From: JBKBII01 sp046299415
Lineage (GTDB): Bacteria > Pseudomonadota > Gammaproteobacteria > Ectothiorhodospirales > Ectothiorhodospiraceae
Assembly: GCA_046299415.1 (NCBI GenBank)
Contig: JBKBII010000017.1
Coordinates: forward strand, 1 to 28,040
Length of the DNA stretch: 28,040 bases
Reading direction: 5' to 3'
Shown here: piece by piece, positions 8,521-17,214 of the stretch
Layout of the letters: every line of letters begins with the position of its first letter
Numbering within the stretch: position 1 is the first letter of the stretch
Translations under genes and position numbers: made by a program
Notes under the pieces: generated by a model
Databases searched by the model: none
What the model was told of the DNA's origin: nothing
The model's input: only the letters and a program-made list of their open reading frames with translations

Positions 8521-8860
8521 CTATTCTGCGGTCTGACGAGCCTTTTGCATCGATGACGAGCCATCCACCGGTCCCACGCTCAATAAACGGGTGGGTGGAG
8601 CAGGCGTTCTGCGGTGCAACGTGCTGACCGCGGTCGGTCTCGGGGCATCGGTCGGCGGTTCGTCAGCAGCGGGCTTGATGAGTAGATCGCCGGGGATACC
8701 GTGATGCTGGCTCTGGTTCTGCGGGATCGGTTCGCGACTGGCGTGTGTTCATTGGGGGATCGGTTGGCTTCGGGTCGTTTTGGAACATGCGAGCGAAGCG
8801 TGTGTGGGTAGGTTCATGGCCGGTGGTCGTGAATCGGGTCGCGCGGCTGACTGCAAGGGT

Positions 8861-8892
8861 CGACTCGTGCGGACTGAGCGACTCGTGCGGAC
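8861..8892. repeat. Two 14-base direct repeats, period 18
   Basis: CGACTCGTGCGGAC occurs at 8861-8874 and again at 8879-8892, separated by TGAG. It lies in the non-coding stretch about 290 bases before mrdA. Two copies at a fixed spacing may be a tandem binding site or a remnant of local duplication. Confidence 0.6.
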
Positions 8893-9093
8893 CCGGGCCG
8901 TTTTTTGATGTGGTCGCGCGCGACTCGAGGTGGATCCCATGTCTCGATGCGAGCGACGTGCTAATGCTGCCGTCTCCGCTCGGGACCTCGTCGACTTTTA
9001 GCCCGGTGATCGCCGCGGCGAAGGTCCGGATAAAGCGTCAGTCAGTGGGTCGCAGTATTCTGAGCCTTTATTGATCGGCCCGAACTGGGTTGA

Positions 9094-9109
9094 GATCATC
9101 ATTATGATC
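9094..9109. repeat. Palindrome GATCAT-N4-ATGATC upstream of mrdA
   Basis: Perfect 6-base arms flank CATT, in an AT-richer patch 68 bases before the mrdA GTG. The position and symmetry would suit an operator, but no factor is recognised. The arms contain GATC, so Dam-type methylation could affect it if that enzyme is present. Confidence 0.35.
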
Positions 9110-9176
9110 TGTGTCGGCACTAGCGTTTTGAATCGACGCGGCGGTCGATGGCGTGTCTTGACGACGGTGGTAGCGC

Positions 9177-11123
9177 GTGCAGTTTTCCCGAGAAGTCGAA
9201 CGCGATCTCGAACAGCGGCGCTTTATGCGGCGGGGCCTGTTTGCCGTTGGTGTGGTGTTTCTGGCGTTTGCGGTGATTGGCTGGCGGGTGCACGGCCTGC
9301 AAGTTGAGGGCTATGAACATTTCCGAACCCTGTCCGAAAACAATCGACTGAGGGTCGAGCCGATTGCGCCCACCCGTGGCCTGATTTACGACCGCAATGG
9401 TGTGTTGCTCGCTGAGAACCGTCCCTCGTATCAGGTTGAGGTGACTGTCGAACAGGTTCGGGACCTTGACGCGTTGTTCGATACACTCGCGCCGCTGATC
9501 GATTTGACGGCCACCGATCGGGATCGTTTCCGAGCGAGTTTGCGCGGTCGCCGCCCGTTCCAGCCAATCTTGCTGAAGTCAGGTCTCGATGATGTCGCAG
9601 TCGCTCGGGTGGCGGTGCGGCGTCATGAAATGCCGGGTGTCGACGTGGTGGCGAGGCCGACCCGACACTATCCGATGGGCGCCGACCTGGCGCACGTCGT
9701 TGGCTACGTGGGACGCATCAGCGAGAGCGATCTGACCCGCATCGATCGCAGCAACTACGCCGCGTCGACGCACACCGGGAAAACCGGTATCGAACGTTTT
9801 TATGAGGACCGTTTGCACGGGCGCGTCGGCCATCGCCAGGTCGAGGTCAATGCACAGGGTCGGGTGATTCGTGAGCTTGCCGCACGTCCGCCCGAGCGCG
9901 GCCAAGATCTGGTCTTGACGATCGATTCGCACCTCCAGCGCAAAGTGCGCGAGCTGTTCGAGGGTTACAACGGCGCGGCTGTGGTCGCCGATGTTCGGTC
10001 CGGTGAGGTTTTGGCGATGGTGTCGAAGCCGGGCTTTGATCCGAACTGGTTCGTCAATGGCATCAGCCACGCGCGCTATGCCCAACTCCAAAATGACCCT
10101 GCACGTCCGCTTTTTAACCGCCTGCTATCAGGACAGTACCCACCGGGATCGACGCTCAAGCCCGTGATGGGGCTGATCGCGCTGGACTCGGGTCATACGA
10201 CGGCTGAGCGGCGCATGTTCGCGACCGGGTATTTTCAGATCCCAGGGCATGAACGGCGTTACCGCGACTGGCGACGCAGCGGGCACGGTTGGGTCGATCT
10301 GTCGCGAGCGATTGCTGTGTCGTCCGATGTGTACTTTTACGAGCTTGCCTACCGGATGGGTATCGACACGCTATCGAAGGGGCTCATGGACTGGGGGCTC
10401 GGTGCGCCGACTCTTATCGACTTACCCGGTGAGCGCCGCGGGATTCTGCCGTCGCGCGAGTGGAAGCGTGCAACGATGAATCAGGCCTGGTTTCCCGGAG
10501 AAACGCTGATCACCGTGATCGGTCAGGGCTACATGCTGACGACGCCGGTCCAGCTCGCCGATGTGACGGTGACGCTGGCCAATCGGGGCGATCGCAAGCG
10601 CCTTCATCTGCTGAGAGAATTGCGCGGCGAAACCTATGGCGACCCAGTTCCGATCCGGGTGGATCCACCGCCGGTCGACTATCCGGCCGCGGCATGGCGC
10701 GTCATTCATCAGGCATTGGATGATGCGGTGCACGCTCGTCACGGTACGGCGCACGGATCGGTCGGTCGCACGACGCCGGCAGTGCGTATGGCGGGCAAGA
10801 CGGGGACGGCGCAGGTGTTTGGTCTCGGTGAAGACGAGAAGTACGATGAAACGCGACTCGATCGGCGGTTATGGGATCACGCTTTGTTTATCGGGTACGC
10901 ACCTGCAGATGACCCCGAAATCGCGGTCGTTGTCGTGGTTGAGCACGGTGGTTCGGGGGGGCGAGTTGCGGCGCCTCTGGCCCAACGCATCGTTGATGCG
11001 TTTTACGCGCCAGCCGATGCGCCGGTAGATGAGGATTCGGCTGTGTATGAGTCGCGGTTGCGCCCCTTTTCTCCCGATGGTGAGTCGGCCGCGGTGAGAG
11101 GAGAGCACGTGTCGTGGCGTTGA
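9177..11123 (+). CDS. mrdA: Penicillin-binding protein 2, elongasome transpeptidase
   Basis: PBP2 is the peptidoglycan transpeptidase of the rod-elongation complex, working with RodA. It is anchored by one N-terminal transmembrane helix (about 20-40) and acts in the periplasm. The start is a GTG, with the basic segment MQFSREVERDLEQRRFMRRG leading into the helix. The non-penicillin-binding (pedestal) domain has PTRGLIYDRNGVLLAENRP (65-83) and TGKTGIERFYE. The transpeptidase motifs are S325-TLK, S382-S-D384 (the SSD form of SxN common in PBP2) and K541-T-G. The length of 648 residues is normal. rodA begins ten bases before its stop. Identity as PBP2 rather than the division protein FtsI rests on the rodA neighbour, SSD and overall pattern. 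Confidence 0.96.
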   Translation: MQFSREVERDLEQRRFMRRGLFAVGVVFLAFAVIGWRVHGLQVEGYEHFRTLSENNRLRVEPIAPTRGLIYDRNGVLLAENRPSYQVEVTVEQVRDLDALFDTLAPLIDLTATDRDRFRASLRGRRPFQPILLKSGLDDVAVARVAVRRHEMPGVDVVARPTRHYPMGADLAHVVGYVGRISESDLTRIDRSNYAASTHTGKTGIERFYEDRLHGRVGHRQVEVNAQGRVIRELAARPPERGQDLVLTIDSHLQRKVRELFEGYNGAAVVADVRSGEVLAMVSKPGFDPNWFVNGISHARYAQLQNDPARPLFNRLLSGQYPPGSTLKPVMGLIALDSGHTTAERRMFATGYFQIPGHERRYRDWRRSGHGWVDLSRAIAVSSDVYFYELAYRMGIDTLSKGLMDWGLGAPTLIDLPGERRGILPSREWKRATMNQAWFPGETLITVIGQGYMLTTPVQLADVTVTLANRGDRKRLHLLRELRGETYGDPVPIRVDPPPVDYPAAAWRVIHQALDDAVHARHGTAHGSVGRTTPAVRMAGKTGTAQVFGLGEDEKYDETRLDRRLWDHALFIGYAPADDPEIAVVVVVEHGGSGGRVAAPLAQRIVDAFYAPADAPVDEDSAVYESRLRPFSPDGESAAVRGEHVSWR

Positions 11124-12298
11124 TCAACGACTCGATCAGCGGCCACGAAATCGGTTGGTGGCGGTGGTTTTGGTGGCAGTTGCGGGTTGATCCGATGCTT
11201 TTTGGCCTGTTGGCGCTGTTGATCAGTGCTGGCTTGGTCGTGTTGTACAGCGCTTCAGGTGAGGATTTTCAGACGCTCGAACGTCAGCTGGTACGGATCG
11301 GTATCGGTGTGGTGTTGATGCTGCTGGTTGCGCGCTTGCCGCTGGCTTGGTTGCGCTTGGCCGCGCCTTTGATTTTTTTTGGCGGGCTGGTGCTCTTGGG
11401 CGCCGTGACCTTGATCGGCGAGATCGGTAAGGGCGCTCAGCGATGGCTCGATCTGGGTGTAATTCGGTTTCAGCCTTCCGAGATCATGAAGTTGGCGATG
11501 CCGATGATGCTGGCGGCGTGGTTTGCTTGGCGTGGCGGCGCTCCGCGCGTGTTGGATTTGATCGTGGCGGCTGCGTTGCTGGTGTTTCCGGCGTGGATGA
11601 TCTTTCGCCAGCCCGATCTGGGGACGGCGCTGTTGGTGATGGCGTCAGGACTTTTCGTCGTGTTTCTCGCGGGGTTGTCGTGGCGCTGGATTCTTGGCGG
11701 GGTCATCGCGCTCGCGGCAGCCCTGCCGCTGGTCTGGTCGATGATGCTTGATTACCAGCGACGGCGAGTGTTGACGTTGTTTGACCCGGAGTCGGACCCG
11801 CTCGGTTCGGGCTATCACATCATCCAGTCCAAAATTGCGATCGGTTCGGGTGGGCCATTCGGTAAGGGTTGGTTGAACGGCACGCAGTCGCAGCTCGAGT
11901 TTCTTCCTGAACGATCGACTGATTTCATCTTTGCCGTCTTGGCGGAAGAGTTTGGCTTTATGGGCGTCATGGTTTTCGTCGTCCTGTATGGCTGGATCGT
12001 CTGGCGTGGTCTTGCGATTGCGCTGGCTTGCCATGATCGTTTTGGACAGCTGCTGGCGGGCAGCTTGAGCCTGACGTTTGCGGTGTACGCGTTGGTCAAC
12101 ATGGGTATGGTAAGCGGTCTTTTCCCGGTCGTAGGTGTGCCTTTGCCGTTGGTGTCGTACGGCGGGACTTCGCTCGTGACGCTGTTGATCGGCTTCGGTA
12201 TGCTCATGGCGGTGCATTCAAGCAGTCAGCGTCCAGGCGCCAGTGCACGTCGTTTCCACGCTTCGACCCCGATTCTGATCGCGCCCAGGCGCTCATAA
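11114..12298 (+). CDS. rodA: Rod-shape SEDS glycosyltransferase RodA
   Basis: RodA is the SEDS-family peptidoglycan polymerase of the elongation complex, using lipid II on the periplasmic side of the inner membrane. The 394-residue product has about ten transmembrane segments. Family motifs are KGAQRWLDLG, RFQPSEIMKL, RQPDLGTAL, GSGYHIIQSKIAIGSGG, LEFLPERSTDFIF (including the conserved Asp needed for activity) and PLPLVSYGGTSL near the end. The start is GTG at 11114, ten bases inside mrdA, preceded by the strong ribosome binding sequence GAGAGGAGAG, so the two partners are translationally coupled. The last 30 residues are a hydrophilic tail. mltB follows 12 bases later. Confidence 0.96.
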   Translation: MALINDSISGHEIGWWRWFWWQLRVDPMLFGLLALLISAGLVVLYSASGEDFQTLERQLVRIGIGVVLMLLVARLPLAWLRLAAPLIFFGGLVLLGAVTLIGEIGKGAQRWLDLGVIRFQPSEIMKLAMPMMLAAWFAWRGGAPRVLDLIVAAALLVFPAWMIFRQPDLGTALLVMASGLFVVFLAGLSWRWILGGVIALAAALPLVWSMMLDYQRRRVLTLFDPESDPLGSGYHIIQSKIAIGSGGPFGKGWLNGTQSQLEFLPERSTDFIFAVLAEEFGFMGVMVFVVLYGWIVWRGLAIALACHDRFGQLLAGSLSLTFAVYALVNMGMVSGLFPVVGVPLPLVSYGGTSLVTLLIGFGMLMAVHSSSQRPGASARRFHASTPILIAPRRS

Positions 12299-12310
12299 GT
12301 GAGATGACCG

Positions 12311-13522
12311 ATGAAACGAACTCTCCGTGCCGTGTCGTCTGGCGTTGTTACAGCAGCCGATCGATCGCAGTCTCGCAGTGGCCTAGGTTCTGACGCTACG
12401 CCGTGGCCATGGCTGCGATCGATTGAACGCCCACGGGTTAAGCCCTCACAGGGCGCTGCAAGGCGAGTGTTTGACGCCGACTCGAGTTGGATGGCTTTGC
12501 GCGCGATGACGTTGGGCTTGGCGGTGGGTGGCGTCGCGATGCTGGTTGGCGGCGCGCCGGTTCTGGCCTCCGATTTTCGCTCAGAGTTTTCGGCCGGCTC
12601 GCCGCCGTATCTCGAGCGCGAGAGCGTTCAGGCCTTCATTGATGAGCGTGTGGCCGCGGGGCATGAGCGTGAGCGGATCGAGGCGCTGATTGCAGCGGCT
12701 GAGCCACAACAGCGAATTCTGGAGTTGATTTCGCGGCCGGCTGAGGCGCGCCCTTGGCACACATATCGTCCAATTTTTGTCACCGAGACGCGCATTGACG
12801 ATGGTCGGGCTTTTCTCGAGGCTCAGGCCGAGTGGCTGGCGAAAGCAGAGGAGCAGTTTGGCGTCGAACGCGAAGTCGTGACGGCGATTGTCGCGGTTGA
12901 GACGAATTTCGGGCGGAACCAGGGTAGTTTCCGGGTGTTGGACGCGTTAGTCACTCTTGGCTTCGACTATCCGCCGCGCGCCGCGTTTTTTAGCTCCGAG
13001 CTCGGCCATTTTTTTGATCTGATCGCGGAAGAGCAGCTCGATCCTCTCGAGATTCGTGGCTCCTACGCGGGCGCAATGGGCCGCGGCCAGTTCATTTCTT
13101 CGAGCTATCGCGCGTACGCCGTCGATTTTGATGGTTCCGGTCAGCGTGATCTCATAGGGAGCTGGGGTGATGCGATTGGCTCGATCGCTAACTATTTCCG
13201 CGCGCATCGTTGGGAGACCGGGCGGCCGATCGTTGCAGCCGCGACCGTCGAGGGCGATGGTTATCGTGACGTTTTGGGTGGGACGCAGGGGCGCGCTTTC
13301 GAGGCACGCTACTCGCTCGAGGAACTGGCTACGGCCGGTGTTACGCCGGCAGAGCCTGTCGATCCGACCGGGCGCTACTCATTGGTGCGGCTCGAGGAGC
13401 AGGATGGCGAACGATTCGTCCTGGGCTACCCGAATTTTTACGTCATCACCCGGTACAACCGTAGTCCGCTGTACGCGATGGTCGTAGCCGAGATTGCCGC
13501 GGCGCTGGGATACCTCCGATAA
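12311..13522 (+). CDS. mltB: Lytic murein transglycosylase B (MltB family)
   Basis: This enzyme cleaves the MurNAc-GlcNAc bond of peptidoglycan with formation of 1,6-anhydro-MurNAc. The catalytic Glu lies in AIVAVETNFGR (E197 counted from 12311). Conserved LDALVTLGFDYPPRAAFF, SYAGAMGRGQFISSSYR, DGSGQRDL and AIGSIANYFRAHRW follow. The hydrophobic signal segment (about 62-85, ending PVLAS) starts only after 60 hydrophilic residues. An in-frame ATG at 12491 would give a normal signal peptide, MALRAMTLGLAVGG, and is a serious alternative start. E. coli MltB is a lipoprotein, but no lipobox cysteine is present here, so this version should be released to the periplasm. It sits 12 bases after rodA, consistent with the elongation cluster. 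Confidence 0.93.
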   Translation: MKRTLRAVSSGVVTAADRSQSRSGLGSDATPWPWLRSIERPRVKPSQGAARRVFDADSSWMALRAMTLGLAVGGVAMLVGGAPVLASDFRSEFSAGSPPYLERESVQAFIDERVAAGHERERIEALIAAAEPQQRILELISRPAEARPWHTYRPIFVTETRIDDGRAFLEAQAEWLAKAEEQFGVEREVVTAIVAVETNFGRNQGSFRVLDALVTLGFDYPPRAAFFSSELGHFFDLIAEEQLDPLEIRGSYAGAMGRGQFISSSYRAYAVDFDGSGQRDLIGSWGDAIGSIANYFRAHRWETGRPIVAAATVEGDGYRDVLGGTQGRAFEARYSLEELATAGVTPAEPVDPTGRYSLVRLEEQDGERFVLGYPNFYVITRYNRSPLYAMVVAEIAAALGYLR

Positions 13523-14084
13523 CGCGAGCGCTGAAGAAAGCTGTGACCGAGTACACGGCGCGGCGATCGAGATATTGCGAGTCGTGAGGTGAGGAGCGCT
13601 CACTGCATAACGCCGTGACACCATTTTCGGGGTGTCGTGAGCCTGTGTCGAGTCGTGTTTCGATGCGTGCGTTTGAGTGCGGCGCGATGGCGACTTGCGC
13701 GATCCGTATTGGTCTCGGCGTTGTGATGGTTGATCGCAACGCGGCGCTTGTCCGATCGGGATTTGCGATGCCGGACGGCGATTGGCCCTCAAAACGTTTT
13801 TTAGAACGATCGCGTCAACTTCGTTCTTTGAGGTGTTTGATTAGGTGTTCGGTACCGGCTCGACATTGATTCGAGATTTAGGTTGGGTCTCGGGGTTTGA
13901 TATCGCGGTTTAAAATTCGGGGGGTCACGGTGGTGGTTCGTGGCCGGGACAGGCTCGCGATGGGGCAGAGCGACCTTGAGCGGTCTGCGTGATGCACTTG
14001 CCGATGAGCTTTGGATCGGGAGTCACGCTTTCAACGGGTCAGTTCGACTGCGTAGGCGTCGGAATCTGAGCGGGGTCTCGTTGC
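13523..14084. other. 562-base spacer between mltB and rlpA
   Basis: No ORF here can be supported. A short hairpin (GACACC 13617-13622, GGTGTC 13631-13636) lies 94 bases after the mltB stop and could attenuate transcription, though it lacks a U tract. Bases 13860-13920 are AT-richer and include TAAAAT (13911-13916), a possible -10 box without a good -35, so rlpA may have its own promoter. Confidence 0.4.
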
Positions 14085-15128
14085 ATGAGCAATGCGCCGA
14101 AAATATGGAGACAGGCGGAGCACTACTCGGCGCTTCGGGATGGTTCGGAGCGGGCAATGGCGCCGGCGTCGCCGCTTCCGGCGTTGCTGCGGGTCATTGC
14201 AGTCGGTTTGGCAGTGATTGTTGTGGTGAGCTGNNNNNNNNNNNNNNNNNNNNNNNNNNNNNNNNNNNNNNNNNNNNNNNNNNNNNNNNNNNNNNNNNNN
14301 NNNNNNNNNNNNNNNNNNNNNNNNNNNNGCGGGATGACCGGTTGCTCCGGGCGTCCGGCTCGTGATGGCGCGCCCAGTCGTGCTCCTGCGGATGTTGCAC
14401 AGACGCCGGATGCAGTGCCGCGCGCCGAGGCGCCCTCGCGGTACGGCAATCCGCGTGAGTACGTGGTGTTTGGTCGGCGATATCGCACGTTGCCGACCAA
14501 TGCCGGTTTTGAAGAAGTCGGTATTGCTTCGTGGTACGGAACGCAGTTTCACGGCCAGCGGACTTCAAGTGGCGAACCTTACGATATGTTCGCGATGACG
14601 GCGGCGCACAAGACGCTTCCGGTGCCGTCGTATGTCGAGGTGACGAATCTCGAGAATCGAAGGCGGATCGTCGTACGTGTCAATGATCGTGGGCCATTCG
14701 TCGACGGCCGTGTGATCGATCTTTCCTATGCTGCGGCTCATCGCTTGGGTATGGCGGGGGCGGGCCTGGCGCGGGTACAGGTTCGTGCGGTGGGACCCGA
14801 AGTGCGTATGGCCTGGGCGGACCGCGGCGCGACAGTGCCTCCGGTGGCGTCGGTGTCAGCACCATCACCGGGCGGGCGCGTGGTTGACAGAGGGGGCTTG
14901 CGTTTCGTTCAGGTCGGTGCCTTCGCGATGCGTGAAAATGCGGACGACCTGAAGCGTCGATTAGATCGTGAGGGTTTTAGTCCGGTGCGGGTCGAACCGG
15001 CGGGCACACAGGCGGGTCGCGTGTACCGCGTTCGGATCGGTCCACTGCAAAACGCAGCAATGCAGCACGATGTCGAATCGCGTCTCGTCGCTTTTGCGCA
15101 TCGGGATTTTCGGGTGGTACTGGACTAG
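14085..15128 (+). CDS. rlpA: RlpA, septal/rod-associated lytic transglycosylase lipoprotein, with assembly gap
   Basis: RlpA binds and, in Pseudomonas, cleaves peptidoglycan strands lacking stem peptides. The ORF is interrupted by 95 N. Before the gap is a hydrophobic stretch ALLRVIAVGLAVIVVVS; after it comes MTGCSG, which fits a lipobox with the acylated Cys. The double-psi beta-barrel domain contains GIASWYGTQFHGQRTSSGE, FAMTAAHKTLP, VRVNDRGPFVDGRVIDLS and AAAHRLGM. A C-terminal SPOR domain (about RFVQVGAFAMRENADDLKRR to the end, FRVVLD) should bind denuded glycan. Both sides of the gap are in the same frame. With the gap at face value the Cys lies near residue 87, about 38 residues after the hydrophobic core, which is too far for a lipoprotein signal. 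The gap length is therefore probably overestimated. Confidence 0.93.
   Translation: MSNAPKIWRQAEHYSALRDGSERAMAPASPLPALLRVIAVGLAVIVVVSXXXXXXXXXXXXXXXXXXXXXXXXXXXXXXXXXGMTGCSGRPARDGAPSRAPADVAQTPDAVPRAEAPSRYGNPREYVVFGRRYRTLPTNAGFEEVGIASWYGTQFHGQRTSSGEPYDMFAMTAAHKTLPVPSYVEVTNLENRRRIVVRVNDRGPFVDGRVIDLSYAAAHRLGMAGAGLARVQVRAVGPEVRMAWADRGATVPPVASVSAPSPGGRVVDRGGLRFVQVGAFAMRENADDLKRRLDREGFSPVRVEPAGTQAGRVYRVRIGPLQNAAMQHDVESRLVAFAHRDFRVVLD
14234..14328. other. Assembly gap (95 N)
   Basis: Run of unknown bases inside the signal-peptide region of rlpA. The length is not a multiple of three, yet the flanking reading frames match because the gap begins two bases into a codon. Confidence 1.
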
Positions 15129-15655
15129 GGACGGTGGAGCGACAGCGGCCGGTGCTTGGTTTTGAGGTGAAGCGACGGGACTGTTGTGCGTCGTGACGGA
15201 TTTGACGGTGTTCGAGCTGAGCCGCTGACTCGACTGACTGCCGCTAACCCTTGGGCGTGTTGTTCGGACCGCTCGACGGCCGTAGCAGGCGATTGATGCG
15301 GTGCGTTAATTCGTGCCCGATGCTTTGTGATTCGGCGCGGTCCGATCGCGCGAGATTTTGATTGCTCCGTTGCGGCAGATCGATGAATGGAAGTCGTGAA
15401 CGAAGGCGCAAAATAGGCTGATGCTTGGTGGCTGATGACCTGATTGAATTCGCTGACGGCTTTGGATTCTGGCGCCGGAGTTTGGGTGAGCTGGCGATTC
15501 TTCTCGAGAAGCTGGCTTTTGTCACCGTGGCTGCAAGTTTGTCGATGAACGGCTCGAGGCTGCGCTGATCCGAAGATTGGATCGCAGACCTTGCGGTGAT
15601 GATTTTTGGGTTATGACTTTCGGGCGCGTCAGCGCCATTCGATGGGTGATTTGTC
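15129..15655. other. 527-base spacer between rlpA and dacA
   Basis: No plus-strand gene is visible. The minus strand has an open frame of 137 codons (15657 to 15244) whose ATG shares the CATG with the dacA start. Its product is rich in Ser, Arg, Pro and Asn and matches nothing I know, so it is not called as a gene. The stretch should include a dacA promoter or leader. A ribosome-binding-like GATGGGTGA precedes the dacA ATG. Confidence 0.4.
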
Positions 15656-16996
15656 ATGAAGACTCTGGTGAACAGTCGGGCTGCATTGGTCGGGGCGGTG
15701 TTGACGGCCGGCCTTGGTGTTGCGAGCGCCGCGGCCGCTGTTGGCGTCGCTGTGCAGGCTGATGGGCGTGTCGTTGGCGGGCTTACAGCCGATGAGATGG
15801 GTTCAGCCGTGCAACTGGCGCAGGTTGATACGCCCGTACGACCAAGTCTCTCTAGTGCCGGTCGATCGGGCGCTGATGGCGTAAGGGTCGCGCCGCCCGC
15901 TGATCTGACCGCGAAAAGCTATATTTTGATGGATTACGCAAGTGGCCTGACGTTGGCCGAACGAGATCCTCAAATTGAGCGCGAGCCGGCCAGTCTGACC
16001 AAGATCATGACCGCGTATGTAGTGTTTGGTGAGATTGCATCGGGTCGCTTGAGTCTTGATGAGGGTGTTCTGATCAGCGAAAGGGCGTGGCGCACGGGTA
16101 TGACTGGAGCGTCTCGTATGTTTATCGAGGTGGGCCAGACTGTATCCGTCAGCGATTTGCTTCGCGGCATGATCGTGCAGTCTGGTAACGATGCGTCGAC
16201 GGCATTGGCTGAGCGAATCGCGGGCTCGGAGTCCGCGTTCGTCGAGTTGATGAACCGCACGGCGCGAGATCTCGGTATGCACCAGACGATATTCGCCAAT
16301 TCGCATGGTCTGCCGAGCGAGGATCTCCAGTTCACGACGCCTCTTGATATGGCGTTGCTGGCGCGTGCACTGATCCGAGATTATCCCGATCTGTACCAGA
16401 TCTATTCGGAACGTTCTTTTCAGTTTGCGGGCATCAGTCAGCAAAATCGGAACTTGCTGTTGTGGCGCGAGGGCGGTTTCGACGGGTTGAAAACCGGATG
16501 GACATCGGCTGCGGGGTACAACCTCGTATCCTCGGCCGAGCGCGATGGGCGGCGCTTGATTGCCGTTGTGATGGGAATCGATGCGCCCAACCATCAAGCT
16601 GGCGGGACGATCCGTGCGAATGAAAGCCAGGCCCTGATTCAATGGGGCTTCCGATTTACCGAGCCGCGCAGGGTGTTTGAAGCAGGCACTGTATTGGAGA
16701 CGCCACGGGTTTACCGCGGTGACGTCGGCTCGGTGTCGGCGGGAGTTCTGTCGCCGGTGTGGGTTGCGGTTCCGCCGGGAGAGGGGGATCGACTTCGGGC
16801 TGAGCTCGACTTGCCGGGTCCGATCGAGGCACCACTCGCGATTGGTGACACCGTTGGAGAGCTTCGCGTCTTGCTTGGAAGCGACACGATCGCACGCGTG
16901 CCGGTTGTCGCGCTTGAATCCGTCGAACTCGGCGGCTGGCTGGGGCGCCAATGGGATGCCTTGAGGCTGACACTACGGAGTTGGCGACCCTGGTAA
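15656..16996 (+). CDS. dacA: D-alanyl-D-alanine carboxypeptidase (PBP5/6 family)
   Basis: DacA removes the terminal D-Ala from peptidoglycan pentapeptides in the periplasm and so limits cross-linking. The 446-residue product has a signal peptide (hydrophobic core about 8-28, Ala-rich end). A roughly 55-residue hydrophilic linker follows, then the peptidase domain. Active-site motifs are S113-LTK (in PASLTKIM), S176-G-N178 and K279-T-G (in GLKTGWTS). A beta-rich PBP5 C-domain follows from about residue 360. The last residues (GGWLGRQWDALRLTLRSW) look like the amphipathic helix that ties PBP5-type enzymes to the outer face of the inner membrane. It follows rlpA in the usual order. The long linker between signal and catalytic domain is unusual for the family. 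Confidence 0.95.
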   Translation: MKTLVNSRAALVGAVLTAGLGVASAAAAVGVAVQADGRVVGGLTADEMGSAVQLAQVDTPVRPSLSSAGRSGADGVRVAPPADLTAKSYILMDYASGLTLAERDPQIEREPASLTKIMTAYVVFGEIASGRLSLDEGVLISERAWRTGMTGASRMFIEVGQTVSVSDLLRGMIVQSGNDASTALAERIAGSESAFVELMNRTARDLGMHQTIFANSHGLPSEDLQFTTPLDMALLARALIRDYPDLYQIYSERSFQFAGISQQNRNLLLWREGGFDGLKTGWTSAAGYNLVSSAERDGRRLIAVVMGIDAPNHQAGGTIRANESQALIQWGFRFTEPRRVFEAGTVLETPRVYRGDVGSVSAGVLSPVWVAVPPGEGDRLRAELDLPGPIEAPLAIGDTVGELRVLLGSDTIARVPVVALESVELGGWLGRQWDALRLTLRSWRPW

Positions 16997-17046
16997 AAGC
17001 CCCGGTTTGGCCCTGAGGGTGGCTTCGGGCGGGTCAACGGGGTTCG

Positions 17047-17099
17047 TTGCGGCTCTGGGCACTCATATTCTAGGTGTCGCCGTCGGGTCAGAGCCGCAA
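17047..17099. repeat. Inverted repeat, 11-base arms, 31-base loop, after dacA
   Basis: TTGCGGCTCTG (17047-17057) and CAGAGCCGCAA (17089-17099) are exact reverse complements. The structure lies 50 bases after the dacA stop and about 115 before the longest dat frame. It may be an mRNA stem that separates dacA and dat expression. It lacks a U tract and has a long loop, so it is not a classic terminator. Confidence 0.55.
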
Positions 17100-17214
17100 T
17101 GTAGTGATGAGCCCATCGTCGGTGCGGATCGCGGCGAACGCCTTCAACCTTTGCCTTCGTGTCCTGATCTCTTTGACCTCGGGAGCGCTCTGTACGCTCG
17201 TATTTGGCAGTTGA

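Larger units (their letters stand above)
8521..9176. other. Gene-poor stretch upstream of mrdA
   Basis: About 650 bases with no ORF I can support. In many gammaproteobacteria rsfS and rlmH sit directly before mrdA; neither is visible here on either strand. The stretch holds a 14-base direct repeat at 8861 and 8879 and a palindrome at 9094-9109. The promoter of the elongation cluster must lie here or overlap mrdA, but no clean -35/-10 pair could be picked. Confidence 0.5.

Noticed and set aside
9579..10091. 170-codon frame antisense to mrdA
   Set aside because: Shadow of the PBP2 gene, without recognisable motifs or start signals.
11645..12217. 190-codon frame antisense to rodA
   Set aside because: RodA is certain; the antisense product is a His/Arg/Gln-rich shadow.
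13617..13636. GACACC/GGTGTC hairpin after mltB as an intrinsic terminator
   Set aside because: The stem is six bases with no U tract, so it is mentioned only as possible attenuation.
15803..16951. 382-codon open frame antisense to dacA
   Set aside because: The plus strand encodes DacA with all three active-site motifs. The antisense translation has no motifs and is an expected by-product of GC-rich codon use.
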